Shown here: one piece after another, positions 16,225 through 26,005 of the stretch | How positions within the stretch are numbered: the stretch's first letter is position 1 | Layout: each line of letters begins with the position of its first letter | DNA from: RGIG4140 sp045638265 | GTDB taxonomy: Bacteria > Pseudomonadota > Alphaproteobacteria > CAAHEQ01 > UBA3637 | Reading direction: 5' to 3' | Assembly (NCBI GenBank): GCA_045638265.1 | Contig: JAZUBA010000044.1 | Span: 62,001 to 126,000 of the forward strand | DNA length: 64,000 bases | The notes under the pieces: model-generated | What the model was told of the DNA's origin: nothing | What the model saw: only the letters and a program-made list of their open reading frames with translations | Databases searched by the model: none | Translations under genes and position numbers: made by a program

Positions 16225-19200
16225 ATGACAAGAAACAGAGGAACCAGCTCATCAGAGCAATATGCAAAAAAAAGTAATCGGCTTTTGTTGTTTGTAGGAA
16301 TATTGGCTATCATTGTTTTTTTTGTATTAATTTTGTTGATGTCTGGAGGCAACAACAAAAAAGCTGAAACTGTGGAAACAGAAATTTGGGGAGGTGCATC
16401 AGATATTGATGATGTTGCTCCAAAACCAAAAGATGTCGATGTTTTTTATCGTGGTGAAGCTAAATTAAAAGCTGATCCGGAACAAATCAGTATGGATAGA
16501 GTTGTTATTGGTTCTAAAGTGGATGCAATACTTACTTTAACTGCTGAAAATAAACCAATTCAATTTTTGAAAGTTGATTTCGTACAACAGCAGGCGGATG
16601 GTTTTACATTTGATACGACTTGTTCTGCAGATACGATTATTCAACCGGGTGAAAACTGTATTGTTAAAATTATGTGGAATCCGGTCAAGTTGCAACAATT
16701 GCAAAATAACTTGATTGTTACATGGAAAGAATCGTCAACAACTGCTTTCAATGATTTTACAACAAATGTCTTGGTTAAGGGACAATCAATTGATTCAGAG
16801 TGTTGTGTTACCTGTGAAGATTCGGCAACAAAAAAAGAAGCAGAACCTCGCATGGCTATGGGATTGGATGGTAATCTTTATGAAGTAGATAAAGATGGAT
16901 ACATTACGCTTCCTGATGGTACTCGAGTCAAAGTGACTGATAATGGCTTATTCATTGATGAAAACGGTAATATTGTCGGTATTATTCAACCGGAATATAT
17001 CGCTCTTAACATGAAAAACGAAGTTATCGGTAATATTACCCCATCAAACGAAGTGACAAATGCAAATGGCGAAAGCATCGGAAAATTGTTGGGTGATAAA
17101 ACAATTGTTGATTCCAAATTAACGGTTTTGGGTGCTGGTGTTCCTGTTTTGCCTGTTATGAATAAACAAGGTGAAGTTGTTGGAAAAATGACGAAAGATG
17201 GAACAGTTGTTGATGCACAAGGAAAAGTAATAGGTAAAGTTTGGGTTGATGGACAGGCAGTTGCATTGGACGGAACTCAAATCGGTTACATTCGTCCTTG
17301 GGGATTAGTCGCAGACTTTAATGGTAAAATCATTGGTGGTATTATTTCTGATGGTCGAGTCTTTAATGCTAAAAATGAAACGGTAGCTCAAATTACACCA
17401 GGTGGATTTGCTATTAATACGCAAGGGGAATTAGTTGGTGCTACAATTCCGCAAGGGGTTGCTGTTGGTGCAGGGTGCCAATCCTTAGGCAAAGTTTTGT
17501 TAAATGGCGACGTTCGAGATTCATTTGATCAAATTATTGGAACGGCATTGATTGACGGAACAATTGTTAATACAAAAAACGAGGAAATCGGTTCAGTTAT
17601 TTCGCAAGGCCTTGTTATTAATGAAAGCGGTTCAGTTGTTGGTTTTGTAAACTCTGAAGGAAAAGCTGTCAGTGGACAAGGTAAAGTTATTGGTTGTGTT
17701 AACCCGAACGGAACAATTTCAGCTGGAAAAAGATTGGTCGGTTCTGTTTTGGCAAAAGGACACGTTATAGGCTATTCCTGTAATTCAATCGGTTCTGTTT
17801 TCCCATCTGGCGAAGTATACAATAGTGCTTTAAATGTCGTTGGTAAAGTAATGCCGGATGGTTTTGTCAAAGATGCTGAAAACAAAATTATTGGTTTGGT
17901 TGTAACACGTGCGGCGGCAGTTGCTAATGGTTGTCGTTTGTTGGGATTGGTTTCAATTACCGGTGAGATTATTGATTTAAGCAAAAAAGTTGTCGGATGT
18001 TTGACACCTGAAAAAACAGTTGTTGATTCTAGCGGTAAAATTGTTGGATCTATTGCTCCACGAGGTGTTGTCTATAAAGATGACGGTTCAATTTTGGGTC
18101 GTGTTCGCTTAGATGGTAAGGTAATGGATTTGCAAGGGAAGGTCATCGGTTGCTATAATGCAGATGGGACTATTACAACATTATCCGGTGAAATATTGGC
18201 TCATGGTAAACAAGGTGATGGTGTTATTCTTGATGCTGACGGTAATCCGACGGGCTGGACACGAATCGGTAACGAAATCTTTGATGCTAACGGAAATAAA
18301 ATCGGTGAAGTTAACAGTAATAATGTGATTGTAGATGCAAATGGCCGTTATATAGGATTTATACCTGAAAATGGTGTTATTTTCTCACCGGAAGGTTTGA
18401 TTATTGGACGTTATTCATCAAAAATCGGTTACGCAGTTAATCAAAACAATGAACGTTTTGGTCGTATATTACCAAATAATACGGTTGTGAGTGCTGATAC
18501 AGGTGAAGTTGTTGGCGGATTAATTCCTGATAATGCCGGATTTATTGATAAAGGTAGTAAATTACTCGGCTATATGAAGGTTGATGGTACACTAACTGAT
18601 AATGAAGGTAATATTATTGGTGCTATCAGGGGTGATGGAACAGTTATTGATAAAGATGGTAATGTTATTGGTTATCGTATTTTAGAAGGCCGTGTTGTAT
18701 CAATGACCGGTAAAGATGTCGGTACTGTTATGAAAGACGGGACTGTTGTTTCCGGAGAACATACAACAATTGGTCATGTTGATGGATTAGGTCTTGCTGT
18801 ATCTGAAAATGGTAAAATTTTAGGTGCTGTTATGCCAAAACTCGGGTTAGGGTATGATGGTGTTGGCTTATTAGGTTATATGGCTCCTGATGGTACTATG
18901 ACAGACAATAGTGGTAGTGTTATAGGAAAGGCCTTGCCATTTGGATTGATTGTTTCGGCAGATGGCACAGCTATTGGTAAATTAAGAGATATGGCTGTTT
19001 ATGTAAACCAAGACAACAAAACAATTGGTTGGATTTCATTTGAAGGTACATTAAAAGGAAAAGATAACCGTGTTGTTGGGAATATTAAGCCGGCCGGTTT
19101 AGCTACGGATAAAAATAACAATTTAATTGGCTATGCTATTAACAAGGGCATTGTTGTTGATGGTTCAGGGAAGATGATTTCTACTGTTTCAGTAAATAAT

Positions 19201-22200
19201 AAGATCTTGCAAAAAGAAAAATACTTAGGTGTTGCTTCCTCTACAAAATATGTCTATTCAATGGATGACAAAAAACTTGGTCAAGTATTGCAACCGGGTA
19301 TTGCTGTTAATAACGATGGCGGATTATTAGGCTGGACGTTGCCTGATGGTACTATCGGCACAAATAAAGGGAGTATCGGTCGTGTTTTGTTTGACAACAA
19401 AGTCGTCAATACAAAGGGCGCTGTTATCGGATCATATATTCCTTTCGGAACAACTGCTTTTGATGATAAAGGTCAAACAATCGGATTGGTTAATCAAAAC
19501 GGTGAAATTGTAACAACTGATGAAATGGTTAAAGGTAAAATCAGAGGAACAGATACAGTTGTTCGCGGGAATAATATTGTTGGTCAGCTCTTGTCTGATT
19601 TGCCGTATATCAGCAATAATTTGCTTGGTAAAACATCGGGTGCCGCACAATTAAATGGTGAAGTTGTTAATGTAACGAATGGTAAGTCTATCGGTTCGTT
19701 GATGACAAATAATTTTGTAACCTCATTTGCCGGTCAGCTTGTTGCTACAAAAACGCCGTTAGGGGTTGCTGTAAATAACTCTTTGGCTACTTTAGGTGAG
19801 TTAAATGTTGATGGAAGTATTAACGGAAATAAAGGTCAAGATGCTCGTGTCAGCGGTTCTGGTGCAATTTATGATGCCGGTGGAAAGATTTCCGGTTCTG
19901 TTTTGCCAATATCAACCTTTATTAATAAAACAGGTGGATTATTAGGTAAAAACGGTACAAATAATCAGATTGTTGATCGAACAGGTAAACAAATTGCCGT
20001 TCAAATGCCGTTTGGTACAGCTTTAACCGTTAATAACATTTGGGCAGGCGGTACATTACCAAGTGGTATGGCGGTTAATGATGATGCTGTTCAATTGGGT
20101 GCGACGACTGCAGATGGTGTTGTTTTAGATGAAAATGATATGATTGTCGGTCGTGTATTGAGTGATGGTGCTGTTATCAATGTATCTGACAGAGAATTGT
20201 TTAATACAATGCCGTACCTTGGTGGTATGGTTTCTCAAGGTATTCCGTTTAGTTATCGTAATAAAGTATTAGGTGCCACAACGGTTAATGGTGATGTTAT
20301 TGATAGCACAGGCGTTAAACTTTTCCGAATACTTGATGATGCTACAATTTTAGGTAAGGATGAACCATTAGTCGGTTCAATTTTGCCGATTTTAACAGCT
20401 GTTTCCCATTCAGGTGAGTTTTTAGGTACATTGGGTGCTGATGGTCGAGTCATTTTACCAACTGGTGAAGCCAAAGGTAAAATAGCTGTTAATGAAACGG
20501 TTAAAGGTGAAGAATTTGAAATTTTAGGGGCATTGGTTCCAAGGAGAACAATCACAAACGATTGTCAAATTATTGGTGTTTCAGCAATGAATGGTTATGT
20601 TGTTAATGCACGTGGAGCAGTTGTGGGTCGGGTTAAACCAGATAAATGGGCTGTTTCTCCATCCGGTGAAAAAATTGGTCGTGTGACACGTAATGGTTTG
20701 GTTATTTCTGAAACCGGCGAATATTTAGGTCGTACATTAACAGACTCAACGGTTGTTGACTTGTCAGGTGTCAATTTAGGTTGTGCTAAAAATGATGGTA
20801 CAGTTGTTGATAACAATGGCAATGTTATTGGTAAAGTTGTTGAACGTGGTCTTGTTTTAGGTAAAGATGGTAAACCTTTGGGTCGTATTAAGGCAGACGG
20901 TTCTGTCGTGAATGCCAAGGGAGAAGTTGTTGGTAAAGTTTTGGCTAACGGTGATGTTGTTGATGAATACGGTAATGTTATTGGACACAATATTGGACGT
21001 GACCAAGAAATTTTATACGATGAAAACGGCAATATTAAGGGTACGTTTGGTACAGATGGTACGTTCTATGATTCAAAAACAGGAAAAGCCGTATTCCGTG
21101 TTGATGAAAATGGAAATGTATATGATGCAAACGGTAATTTAATCGGAAAATACAAAGGCGGACAATTCACAACATTAAATGGTGATCCGATGGATGAAGT
21201 AACATTGTTGGTTGACAAAAACGGTAATGCCTTTGGTATTGTTTCTGATTGTGAGGTATTAAGTCCGACCGGAGGCGAAGTTATTGCTAAAATTCAACCG
21301 GATGGCAATGTAGTTGACATGAACGGTGAAGTAAAATATCGTATTTTAGGTACAGGTGTTATTTTGGATACTGCCGGAAATGAAATTGGCAAAGTTTCAG
21401 GTACATCTGTTAAGTTAGATAAATGTGGTATTAAGAGTATGGATGCTGTGAGCGATGATATTATCGGTCGTTTAAAAGATGGTATTCTTTATGATAAAGA
21501 CGGTAATGTAATCGGTGAATTAAAAGACGGTATTCTTTATGATAAAGATGGCAATATTATTGGTTATGTCAAAGATGGCATTATTTATGACAAAGATGGT
21601 AATATTATTGGTTATATTGATGAAAACGGTAATGTTCACTTGTATGGTAAATCCGGAGATGGTGTTGGTACGGGTGAAGGCGTAGCTGGACGTGCTATTT
21701 TTATCGGAAATAAAAAGTATAATATAACATCTGATGGTAAATCTATTGTAACTGATGATGGTACAATTATTGGTTACATGGGAGAAGATGGTAAGCCATA
21801 CACATTGGACAATCGTCAATTAACCGCCAGTGGTGATGCAGCCGGTCGTTCTCGCCCGAATTTTGCGCAACGCCAAGTTGCAACACCTGAACAAATTCAA
21901 AAAATGAAGGATTTGCTGACGAAAAAACGTGAAAGTATGAAAACAAATATACTTGAACGTGGTAAAATTACAGCGGGTGCTCATGTAAAAGCAATGAGCA
22001 GACAGAAAAAAGATGCAAATTGGAAGGGAGTTCCTCGCTCGGTTTCTTCATGGCCGGTTGATATGTCTCGTATGATTTTACAGGATAAAGCGATTCCGGC
22101 AGTGTTGGTACGTTCTGTTGATTCACGATTCTCTGATGTTCCTGTAACAGCTATTGTTGAACGGCATGTTTATGCTGAAAAGGGACGTAACATTTTAATT

Positions 22201-23049
22201 CCGGCCGGTAGTCGTGTTATCGGTAAGATGTCATCAGGCAGTTATAATGGCAGAGTTGCTAAAATGGAAATTACATGGGAACGTTTGATTCGTCCAGATG
22301 GTGGTGCCTTTAAATTTACGGCAACATCCGGTGATGCTCAAGGTAGAGGTGGTGTTGCTGCCTATTTGGATGACCAGTTAATCAACAAATATGGTAAGCC
22401 GGTTATGACATCTGTTGTTACATCTGCGGTATCTTATATGATGGCAGCAAATGATGACTATACGCAAAATGTAAATGACGGTACGACAACCCAATCTTCA
22501 AAATCACAAGCAGTTGCTGATGCACGAGAAAGCTTTATTAGTGCCATGGATAGAATTTTCAATAATTTGATTGAAGATGCAACAAGTATCCCAAATGTTG
22601 TGTTTGTTCCTTCCGGTACACGTATTACAATTTTCTCACAAGAAGATTTATGGTTGCGTTCAGAAGAAGATGACATTGAAGAATACGCTAATTCCAGTGA
22701 TTATCAAGATATGTCTCAAGCTCAAAAGCCGAATACAAGTTCTTGGGTTGATAAACGAACTGGTGGTGATTCTGAAACTGAGGAAGATGAAGATACAGAA
22801 GATGAAGAAGATTCTGAAAAATCTGATGAAGATAAGAAATCAGAGTTACCAAATTATTATCAGCCGAATGATTCATATAAATCGTCGTCGGTCAATGGTA
22901 ATGATGTTGTTTTAAATTCTGTTACCTCTTCGACAAATGAACCAGTTTATGATGGCACCGCGAATCGGGTTGTTGAGGATATTCCACTCAAAGAACGTGC
23001 AGTCGTACCTGTTTTACCGAAAAGCGGTACTTCTAGCCGATTATTTTAA
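16225..23049 (+). CDS. virB10: Giant VirB10 with tandem 17-residue repeats
   Basis: VirB10 spans both membranes in the T4SS core. Residues 1-20 are cytoplasmic, 21-41 the inner-membrane helix (LLLFVGILAIIVFFVLILLM), about 85-190 an Ig/ASH-like beta domain with Cys pairs. From about residue 248 to 1850 there are more than 90 imperfect 17-residue repeats of the form G-x-h-I-G-x-h-x-x-D-G-x-h-h-x-x-x, in exact 17-residue register for long runs (for example GKVIGKVWVDGQAVALD then GTQIGYIRPWGLVADFN). Residues about 1935-2150 are the VirB10 C-terminal domain (WPVDMSRMILQDKAIPAVLV, IPAGSRVIG, VVFVPSGTRITIF), followed by an acidic tail. Ordinary VirB10 has about 400 residues; H. pylori CagY is a known repeat-bearing giant relative. 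Regular beta-solenoid folding of the repeats is inference. Confidence 0.92.
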   Translation: MTRNRGTSSSEQYAKKSNRLLLFVGILAIIVFFVLILLMSGGNNKKAETVETEIWGGASDIDDVAPKPKDVDVFYRGEAKLKADPEQISMDRVVIGSKVDAILTLTAENKPIQFLKVDFVQQQADGFTFDTTCSADTIIQPGENCIVKIMWNPVKLQQLQNNLIVTWKESSTTAFNDFTTNVLVKGQSIDSECCVTCEDSATKKEAEPRMAMGLDGNLYEVDKDGYITLPDGTRVKVTDNGLFIDENGNIVGIIQPEYIALNMKNEVIGNITPSNEVTNANGESIGKLLGDKTIVDSKLTVLGAGVPVLPVMNKQGEVVGKMTKDGTVVDAQGKVIGKVWVDGQAVALDGTQIGYIRPWGLVADFNGKIIGGIISDGRVFNAKNETVAQITPGGFAINTQGELVGATIPQGVAVGAGCQSLGKVLLNGDVRDSFDQIIGTALIDGTIVNTKNEEIGSVISQGLVINESGSVVGFVNSEGKAVSGQGKVIGCVNPNGTISAGKRLVGSVLAKGHVIGYSCNSIGSVFPSGEVYNSALNVVGKVMPDGFVKDAENKIIGLVVTRAAAVANGCRLLGLVSITGEIIDLSKKVVGCLTPEKTVVDSSGKIVGSIAPRGVVYKDDGSILGRVRLDGKVMDLQGKVIGCYNADGTITTLSGEILAHGKQGDGVILDADGNPTGWTRIGNEIFDANGNKIGEVNSNNVIVDANGRYIGFIPENGVIFSPEGLIIGRYSSKIGYAVNQNNERFGRILPNNTVVSADTGEVVGGLIPDNAGFIDKGSKLLGYMKVDGTLTDNEGNIIGAIRGDGTVIDKDGNVIGYRILEGRVVSMTGKDVGTVMKDGTVVSGEHTTIGHVDGLGLAVSENGKILGAVMPKLGLGYDGVGLLGYMAPDGTMTDNSGSVIGKALPFGLIVSADGTAIGKLRDMAVYVNQDNKTIGWISFEGTLKGKDNRVVGNIKPAGLATDKNNNLIGYAINKGIVVDGSGKMISTVSVNNKILQKEKYLGVASSTKYVYSMDDKKLGQVLQPGIAVNNDGGLLGWTLPDGTIGTNKGSIGRVLFDNKVVNTKGAVIGSYIPFGTTAFDDKGQTIGLVNQNGEIVTTDEMVKGKIRGTDTVVRGNNIVGQLLSDLPYISNNLLGKTSGAAQLNGEVVNVTNGKSIGSLMTNNFVTSFAGQLVATKTPLGVAVNNSLATLGELNVDGSINGNKGQDARVSGSGAIYDAGGKISGSVLPISTFINKTGGLLGKNGTNNQIVDRTGKQIAVQMPFGTALTVNNIWAGGTLPSGMAVNDDAVQLGATTADGVVLDENDMIVGRVLSDGAVINVSDRELFNTMPYLGGMVSQGIPFSYRNKVLGATTVNGDVIDSTGVKLFRILDDATILGKDEPLVGSILPILTAVSHSGEFLGTLGADGRVILPTGEAKGKIAVNETVKGEEFEILGALVPRRTITNDCQIIGVSAMNGYVVNARGAVVGRVKPDKWAVSPSGEKIGRVTRNGLVISETGEYLGRTLTDSTVVDLSGVNLGCAKNDGTVVDNNGNVIGKVVERGLVLGKDGKPLGRIKADGSVVNAKGEVVGKVLANGDVVDEYGNVIGHNIGRDQEILYDENGNIKGTFGTDGTFYDSKTGKAVFRVDENGNVYDANGNLIGKYKGGQFTTLNGDPMDEVTLLVDKNGNAFGIVSDCEVLSPTGGEVIAKIQPDGNVVDMNGEVKYRILGTGVILDTAGNEIGKVSGTSVKLDKCGIKSMDAVSDDIIGRLKDGILYDKDGNVIGELKDGILYDKDGNIIGYVKDGIIYDKDGNIIGYIDENGNVHLYGKSGDGVGTGEGVAGRAIFIGNKKYNITSDGKSIVTDDGTIIGYMGEDGKPYTLDNRQLTASGDAAGRSRPNFAQRQVATPEQIQKMKDLLTKKRESMKTNILERGKITAGAHVKAMSRQKKDANWKGVPRSVSSWPVDMSRMILQDKAIPAVLVRSVDSRFSDVPVTAIVERHVYAEKGRNILIPAGSRVIGKMSSGSYNGRVAKMEITWERLIRPDGGAFKFTATSGDAQGRGGVAAYLDDQLINKYGKPVMTSVVTSAVSYMMAANDDYTQNVNDGTTTQSSKSQAVADARESFISAMDRIFNNLIEDATSIPNVVFVPSGTRITIFSQEDLWLRSEEDDIEEYANSSDYQDMSQAQKPNTSSWVDKRTGGDSETEEDEDTEDEEDSEKSDEDKKSELPNYYQPNDSYKSSSVNGNDVVLNSVTSSTNEPVYDGTANRVVEDIPLKERAVVPVLPKSGTSSRLF
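16966..21790 (+). repeat. Tandem 51-bp coding repeat array in virB10
   Basis: Degenerate in-frame 51-base units encoding 17 residues each, more than 90 copies. Units are diverged at DNA level apart from a tighter cluster at about 21470-21620, where four units encoding LKDGILYDKDGNVIGEL-type sequences are nearly identical. That cluster is the likeliest place for slippage or recombination changing the copy number. Confidence 0.9.
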
Positions 23050-23073
23050 TTAACCAATGAAAGGAGGGGGACA

Positions 23074-24063
23074 ATGGGTGAGTTATCAATCAGTGATACA
23101 TATAAAGTGCTAGAATCGGCACTACGTCCCCTTTCATATTGGTATAATCAGGATAATGTAGAAGAAGTTGCCGTTGATTCACCGGGCGGTATTTGGTTGC
23201 GGTTACGTGGCAAACATGCTCATCCTTGGCACTATTATGAAGATGGTAAATTAACAAGAGAGTTTTTAAATAACATCTTATATATCATTGCGAATACATA
23301 CGATTATGCTTTTGATCCGGAACAAGGAACTCCTGTTGTGTATGCAACATTACCAGGAGGTCATCGTTTTACGGGTATTTCAGGCAGAAATGTTATGTAT
23401 GATAACAACGACTTAACAGGCGGTATTGCATTGGCGATTCGTGTTTATCGTGAAGATGTTTCAATTAAAATGAGTGATTTCGGATTAAGTGAAGGGGCAC
23501 GATTGCGACCGTTAAATCGTTTAAAGCAAGTTGAAGATCCTGACGATCCGTTTGAGCGTTTGCTCTTATCTATTAAACGTGGTGATCATGTTTTAGTTAG
23601 TGGTGCAACTGCAACCGGTAAAACAACATTCTTGAACAATTTAATCAAGATTTTGGACCCTCATAAACGTATTTTAACGATTGAGGATACACGAGAATTA
23701 ATTGTACCTCACAAAAACAGAGTTCATATTGTTTTACCTCGTACGGAATTAACTAATAAATTTGATTATAAGAGAGTTATTGACTTGGCTGTTCGTTTCA
23801 CACCGGATGCGATTATTGGTGGTGAAATTTCAACGTCTAATGCCGGTGCATTATGGGAATTGATGGGATCAGGACATGATAACTGTTTTGCTACCATTCA
23901 CGCTGAAAGTCCCGAAGCAGCCTATAAAGCCTTTATTGGTAGAATTTTGCACTCATATCCGACAACGGATAGAGAAAAAACATATCGTGAAATGAAAGAA
24001 AAGTTACGTGTTGTGCAAATTAATCGTGATGGTAATATTCGTGCTGTTACTGAAGTTACATAA
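23074..24063 (+). CDS. virB11: VirB11-family T4SS ATPase
   Basis: Hexameric cytoplasmic ATPase that powers T4SS assembly and transport. The 329-residue length is typical. Walker A GATATGKT is at 177-184, the Asp box ILTIEDTREL follows, Walker B/His box is IIGGEISTSNAGALWEL, and the conserved CFATIHAESPEAA lies near 270. It follows virB10 by 24 bases behind a strong GGAGGGGG ribosome site and ends the operon, with a terminator seven bases downstream. Confidence 0.95.
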   Translation: MGELSISDTYKVLESALRPLSYWYNQDNVEEVAVDSPGGIWLRLRGKHAHPWHYYEDGKLTREFLNNILYIIANTYDYAFDPEQGTPVVYATLPGGHRFTGISGRNVMYDNNDLTGGIALAIRVYREDVSIKMSDFGLSEGARLRPLNRLKQVEDPDDPFERLLLSIKRGDHVLVSGATATGKTTFLNNLIKILDPHKRILTIEDTRELIVPHKNRVHIVLPRTELTNKFDYKRVIDLAVRFTPDAIIGGEISTSNAGALWELMGSGHDNCFATIHAESPEAAYKAFIGRILHSYPTTDREKTYREMKEKLRVVQINRDGNIRAVTEVT

Positions 24064-24068
24064 TAATT

Positions 24069-24101
24069 TACAAAACACCGTTGTTTTTACGGTGTTTTTA
24101 G
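24069..24101 (+). terminator. Terminator of T4SS operon
   Basis: AAAACACCGT / ACGGTGTTTTT around a TGTTTTT loop, directly after virB11. Confidence 0.8.
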
Positions 24102-24179
24102 TTATTAATAGAGATATTTTTTAGAAAAAATATAACATTAATGATAAAATAAAATGGTAGAAATGTTTTAGTTTAAATA

Positions 24180-24208
24180 AGCCCTTGAATAAGTTTCAAG
24201 GGCTGTTT
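24180..24208 (-). terminator. Terminator of the minus-strand gene at 24238
   Basis: Perfect ten-base stem AGCCCTTGAA / TTCAAGGGCT with a five-base loop. It lies just past the end of the convergent gene and may act on both strands. Confidence 0.65.
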
Positions 24209-24237
24209 ATAATTGTATCTAAATAAGTTTTGTAAAT

Positions 24238-25899
24238 TTAGTTTTGACTAAATTTAACTCCTGACAACACTGTCCCGTTACAGCTAATTCCTTGTGATAA
24301 AATATCAGCTCCTGCTTCGCAAACAGCAGATGATGGAAAAGTGATTGTCATTGTAACGCTATTAGAATCGATAGATATAACGTCTAATGTACCACCATTT
24401 GGTAAGTCATTGGAGGAAAGTAATCCAAATTGTTTTAGTGTCATAGATGAAATATCGGCTGATTTTCCTGTGCGTGCTAAAGAAATTTGGTCCTGAGCAA
24501 ATGAGAGTGCTGCTAACTTGTTTGCCAAATCAATAACTTCTCTTGCCTGATGACGAGCTTGTGCTTTTTCAATGCCGACAATTAAACCTTCATAAAAATG
24601 AGTAACACTTGTTTTGGGTTCTGTTTGACGTAATTTTTCAATTTCATCTAAGAAAATCGTTTTAAATTCTGTTGCACGGGGTGTGTTCCAAAATTCTTCA
24701 GTTTTTGATGCAAATTGATTAAGGGATAACTGCTCTGTTTGACCTTGTAGATCAGTCAACATAACTGTATCACCATTTATTTGTGCTGTCATATATTCAT
24801 TTGGTGAATTAATAAACTTGATTTCACCGTTGATTGTTTGTGCTTGGGGGTTAATACTTAATTCTTTGGATTCAAGAATATTAATACCGTTTAAATCTGT
24901 TACAATAAAATTACGAATAAGAATTTCTTGAGGAATCGGATTAATCACTCCCATAGAAATCGACATAAACATACCCATATAGTCGTTGATTCCTTGTGCT
25001 TGAAGTAATTGTTCCTGAATTTGTTTTAAAGCAGTGCTTTTGATAATCAAATCAAATGAAGTGAGTTTTTTTTCTGAAATAGGATATAAGGCGTCAAAGC
25101 TAAATCCGTCTTCAATAGATTTGAGATTAATAACGTTTTTTTCATTAAAATTATACATACTGAAATAAGAATCATCAGCCATTCTGGCTAATAACAAATT
25201 AATACTACCTGAAAACTCTGAATCTTTTTTCTGTTGAGGTGTATATCCTGATAATTTTGTAATTTCAATATTTTTTAAATGATTAATTAATTCATTCGGT
25301 TGTTGTGTTTTTGAAAAATTGTAGCCACTTTCAATTAAACCGGATATATTTTTAGCCTGAATTGTTAATTCTGAAATTAAGTTATTATTTTTATTTATTG
25401 TTTCAAATGTAATGGTATCATTATCATCGTGAAATGTAATTTTTGCTGTTTTGAAAATATAATGCTCTAAATCTTTTGCCTGTTGTTCACTAATGTTATT
25501 TTGTGATGCATCATTATATATTTTCCCTATTGTGTTTCCCTCGTCAATAATTTGAAAGGTTGTTTTTTTTGTAAAATGAGGAAAATTAAAAGCTCCATCA
25601 AATATAACCCGAATCGGCTTGCCATCTACATCTTGTGTTATATCAAACGATTCAACAGAAATACAACGAGCAAATTCATCTGGTTTTTCTTCTGCTTGTT
25701 TTATCAATTCCTGCATTTTTTGTTGTTCGCAAACAATTTTGCCTTTCACACCTTCCGGTGTTTTGAAAGAGCCGTCTTCTTCAATAGAAATTTGATTGAA
25801 AAATGATGTGTTGTTTGTTGTATCAGTTGTTGGTGTATTGGCATAGACTGAAATATTGAAAGCCGTTAAACCAATGGCACATAAAATATACTTTTTCAT
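24238..25899 (-). CDS. Secreted protein of unknown function
   Basis: The 553-residue protein has a signal peptide (MKKYILCAIGLTAFNISVYA|N). The mature chain alternates beta-rich segments of lipid- or substrate-binding type (EITKLSGYTPQQ, FSFDALYPISEKKLTSFDLI) with a helical segment at about 395-480 (EEIEKLRQTEPKTSV..., IEKAQARHQAREVIDLANKLA). The last 70 residues (SSMTLKQFGLLSSNDLPNGG, then a Cys pair) faintly recall the C-terminal domain of type IVb pilins, but there is no prepilin signal. No family is recognised. An AAGGGGG ribosome site precedes the ATG. It is convergent with the T4SS operon, so not obviously part of it. Confidence 0.8.
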   Translation of the reverse strand: MKKYILCAIGLTAFNISVYANTPTTDTTNNTSFFNQISIEEDGSFKTPEGVKGKIVCEQQKMQELIKQAEEKPDEFARCISVESFDITQDVDGKPIRVIFDGAFNFPHFTKKTTFQIIDEGNTIGKIYNDASQNNISEQQAKDLEHYIFKTAKITFHDDNDTITFETINKNNNLISELTIQAKNISGLIESGYNFSKTQQPNELINHLKNIEITKLSGYTPQQKKDSEFSGSINLLLARMADDSYFSMYNFNEKNVINLKSIEDGFSFDALYPISEKKLTSFDLIIKSTALKQIQEQLLQAQGINDYMGMFMSISMGVINPIPQEILIRNFIVTDLNGINILESKELSINPQAQTINGEIKFINSPNEYMTAQINGDTVMLTDLQGQTEQLSLNQFASKTEEFWNTPRATEFKTIFLDEIEKLRQTEPKTSVTHFYEGLIVGIEKAQARHQAREVIDLANKLAALSFAQDQISLARTGKSADISSMTLKQFGLLSSNDLPNGGTLDVISIDSNSVTMTITFPSSAVCEAGADILSQGISCNGTVLSGVKFSQN

Positions 25900-25934
25900 T
25901 TATCCCCCTTTGTTAAGTTATATTATATGATAGT

Positions 25935-25961
25935 ATTATATGCTTTTTGAGTGGGGGTCAA
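25935..25961 (-). promoter_or_regulatory. Candidate promoter for the gene at 24238-25899
   Basis: On the minus strand TTGACC, a 15-bp spacer, then TATAAT, about 36 bases before the ATG. The spacer is short, but the -10 is consensus. Confidence 0.5.
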
Positions 25962-25973
25962 GTATTTTATAAA

Positions 25974-26004
25974 AAAAACGCCTTTTTCAAGGCGTTTTTT
26001 GTGT
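25974..26004 (-). terminator. Terminator of alaS
   Basis: AAAACGCCTT / AAGGCGTTTT with T-runs on both sides, immediately after the alaS stop on the minus strand. Confidence 0.8.
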
Positions 26005-26005
26005 T

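Noticed and set aside
20595..21032. 145-codon open frame on the minus strand inside virB10
   Set aside because: It is the antisense of the low-complexity 17-residue repeats; no ribosome site and no family resemblance.
16966..21790. 51-bp periodicity as a CRISPR or non-coding satellite
   Set aside because: The periodicity is in-frame, degenerate at DNA level and conserved at protein level, with no spacer pattern.
24238..25899. The secreted protein as a pilin
   Set aside because: The C-terminal resemblance is faint, and it has an ordinary signal peptide instead of a prepilin leader.
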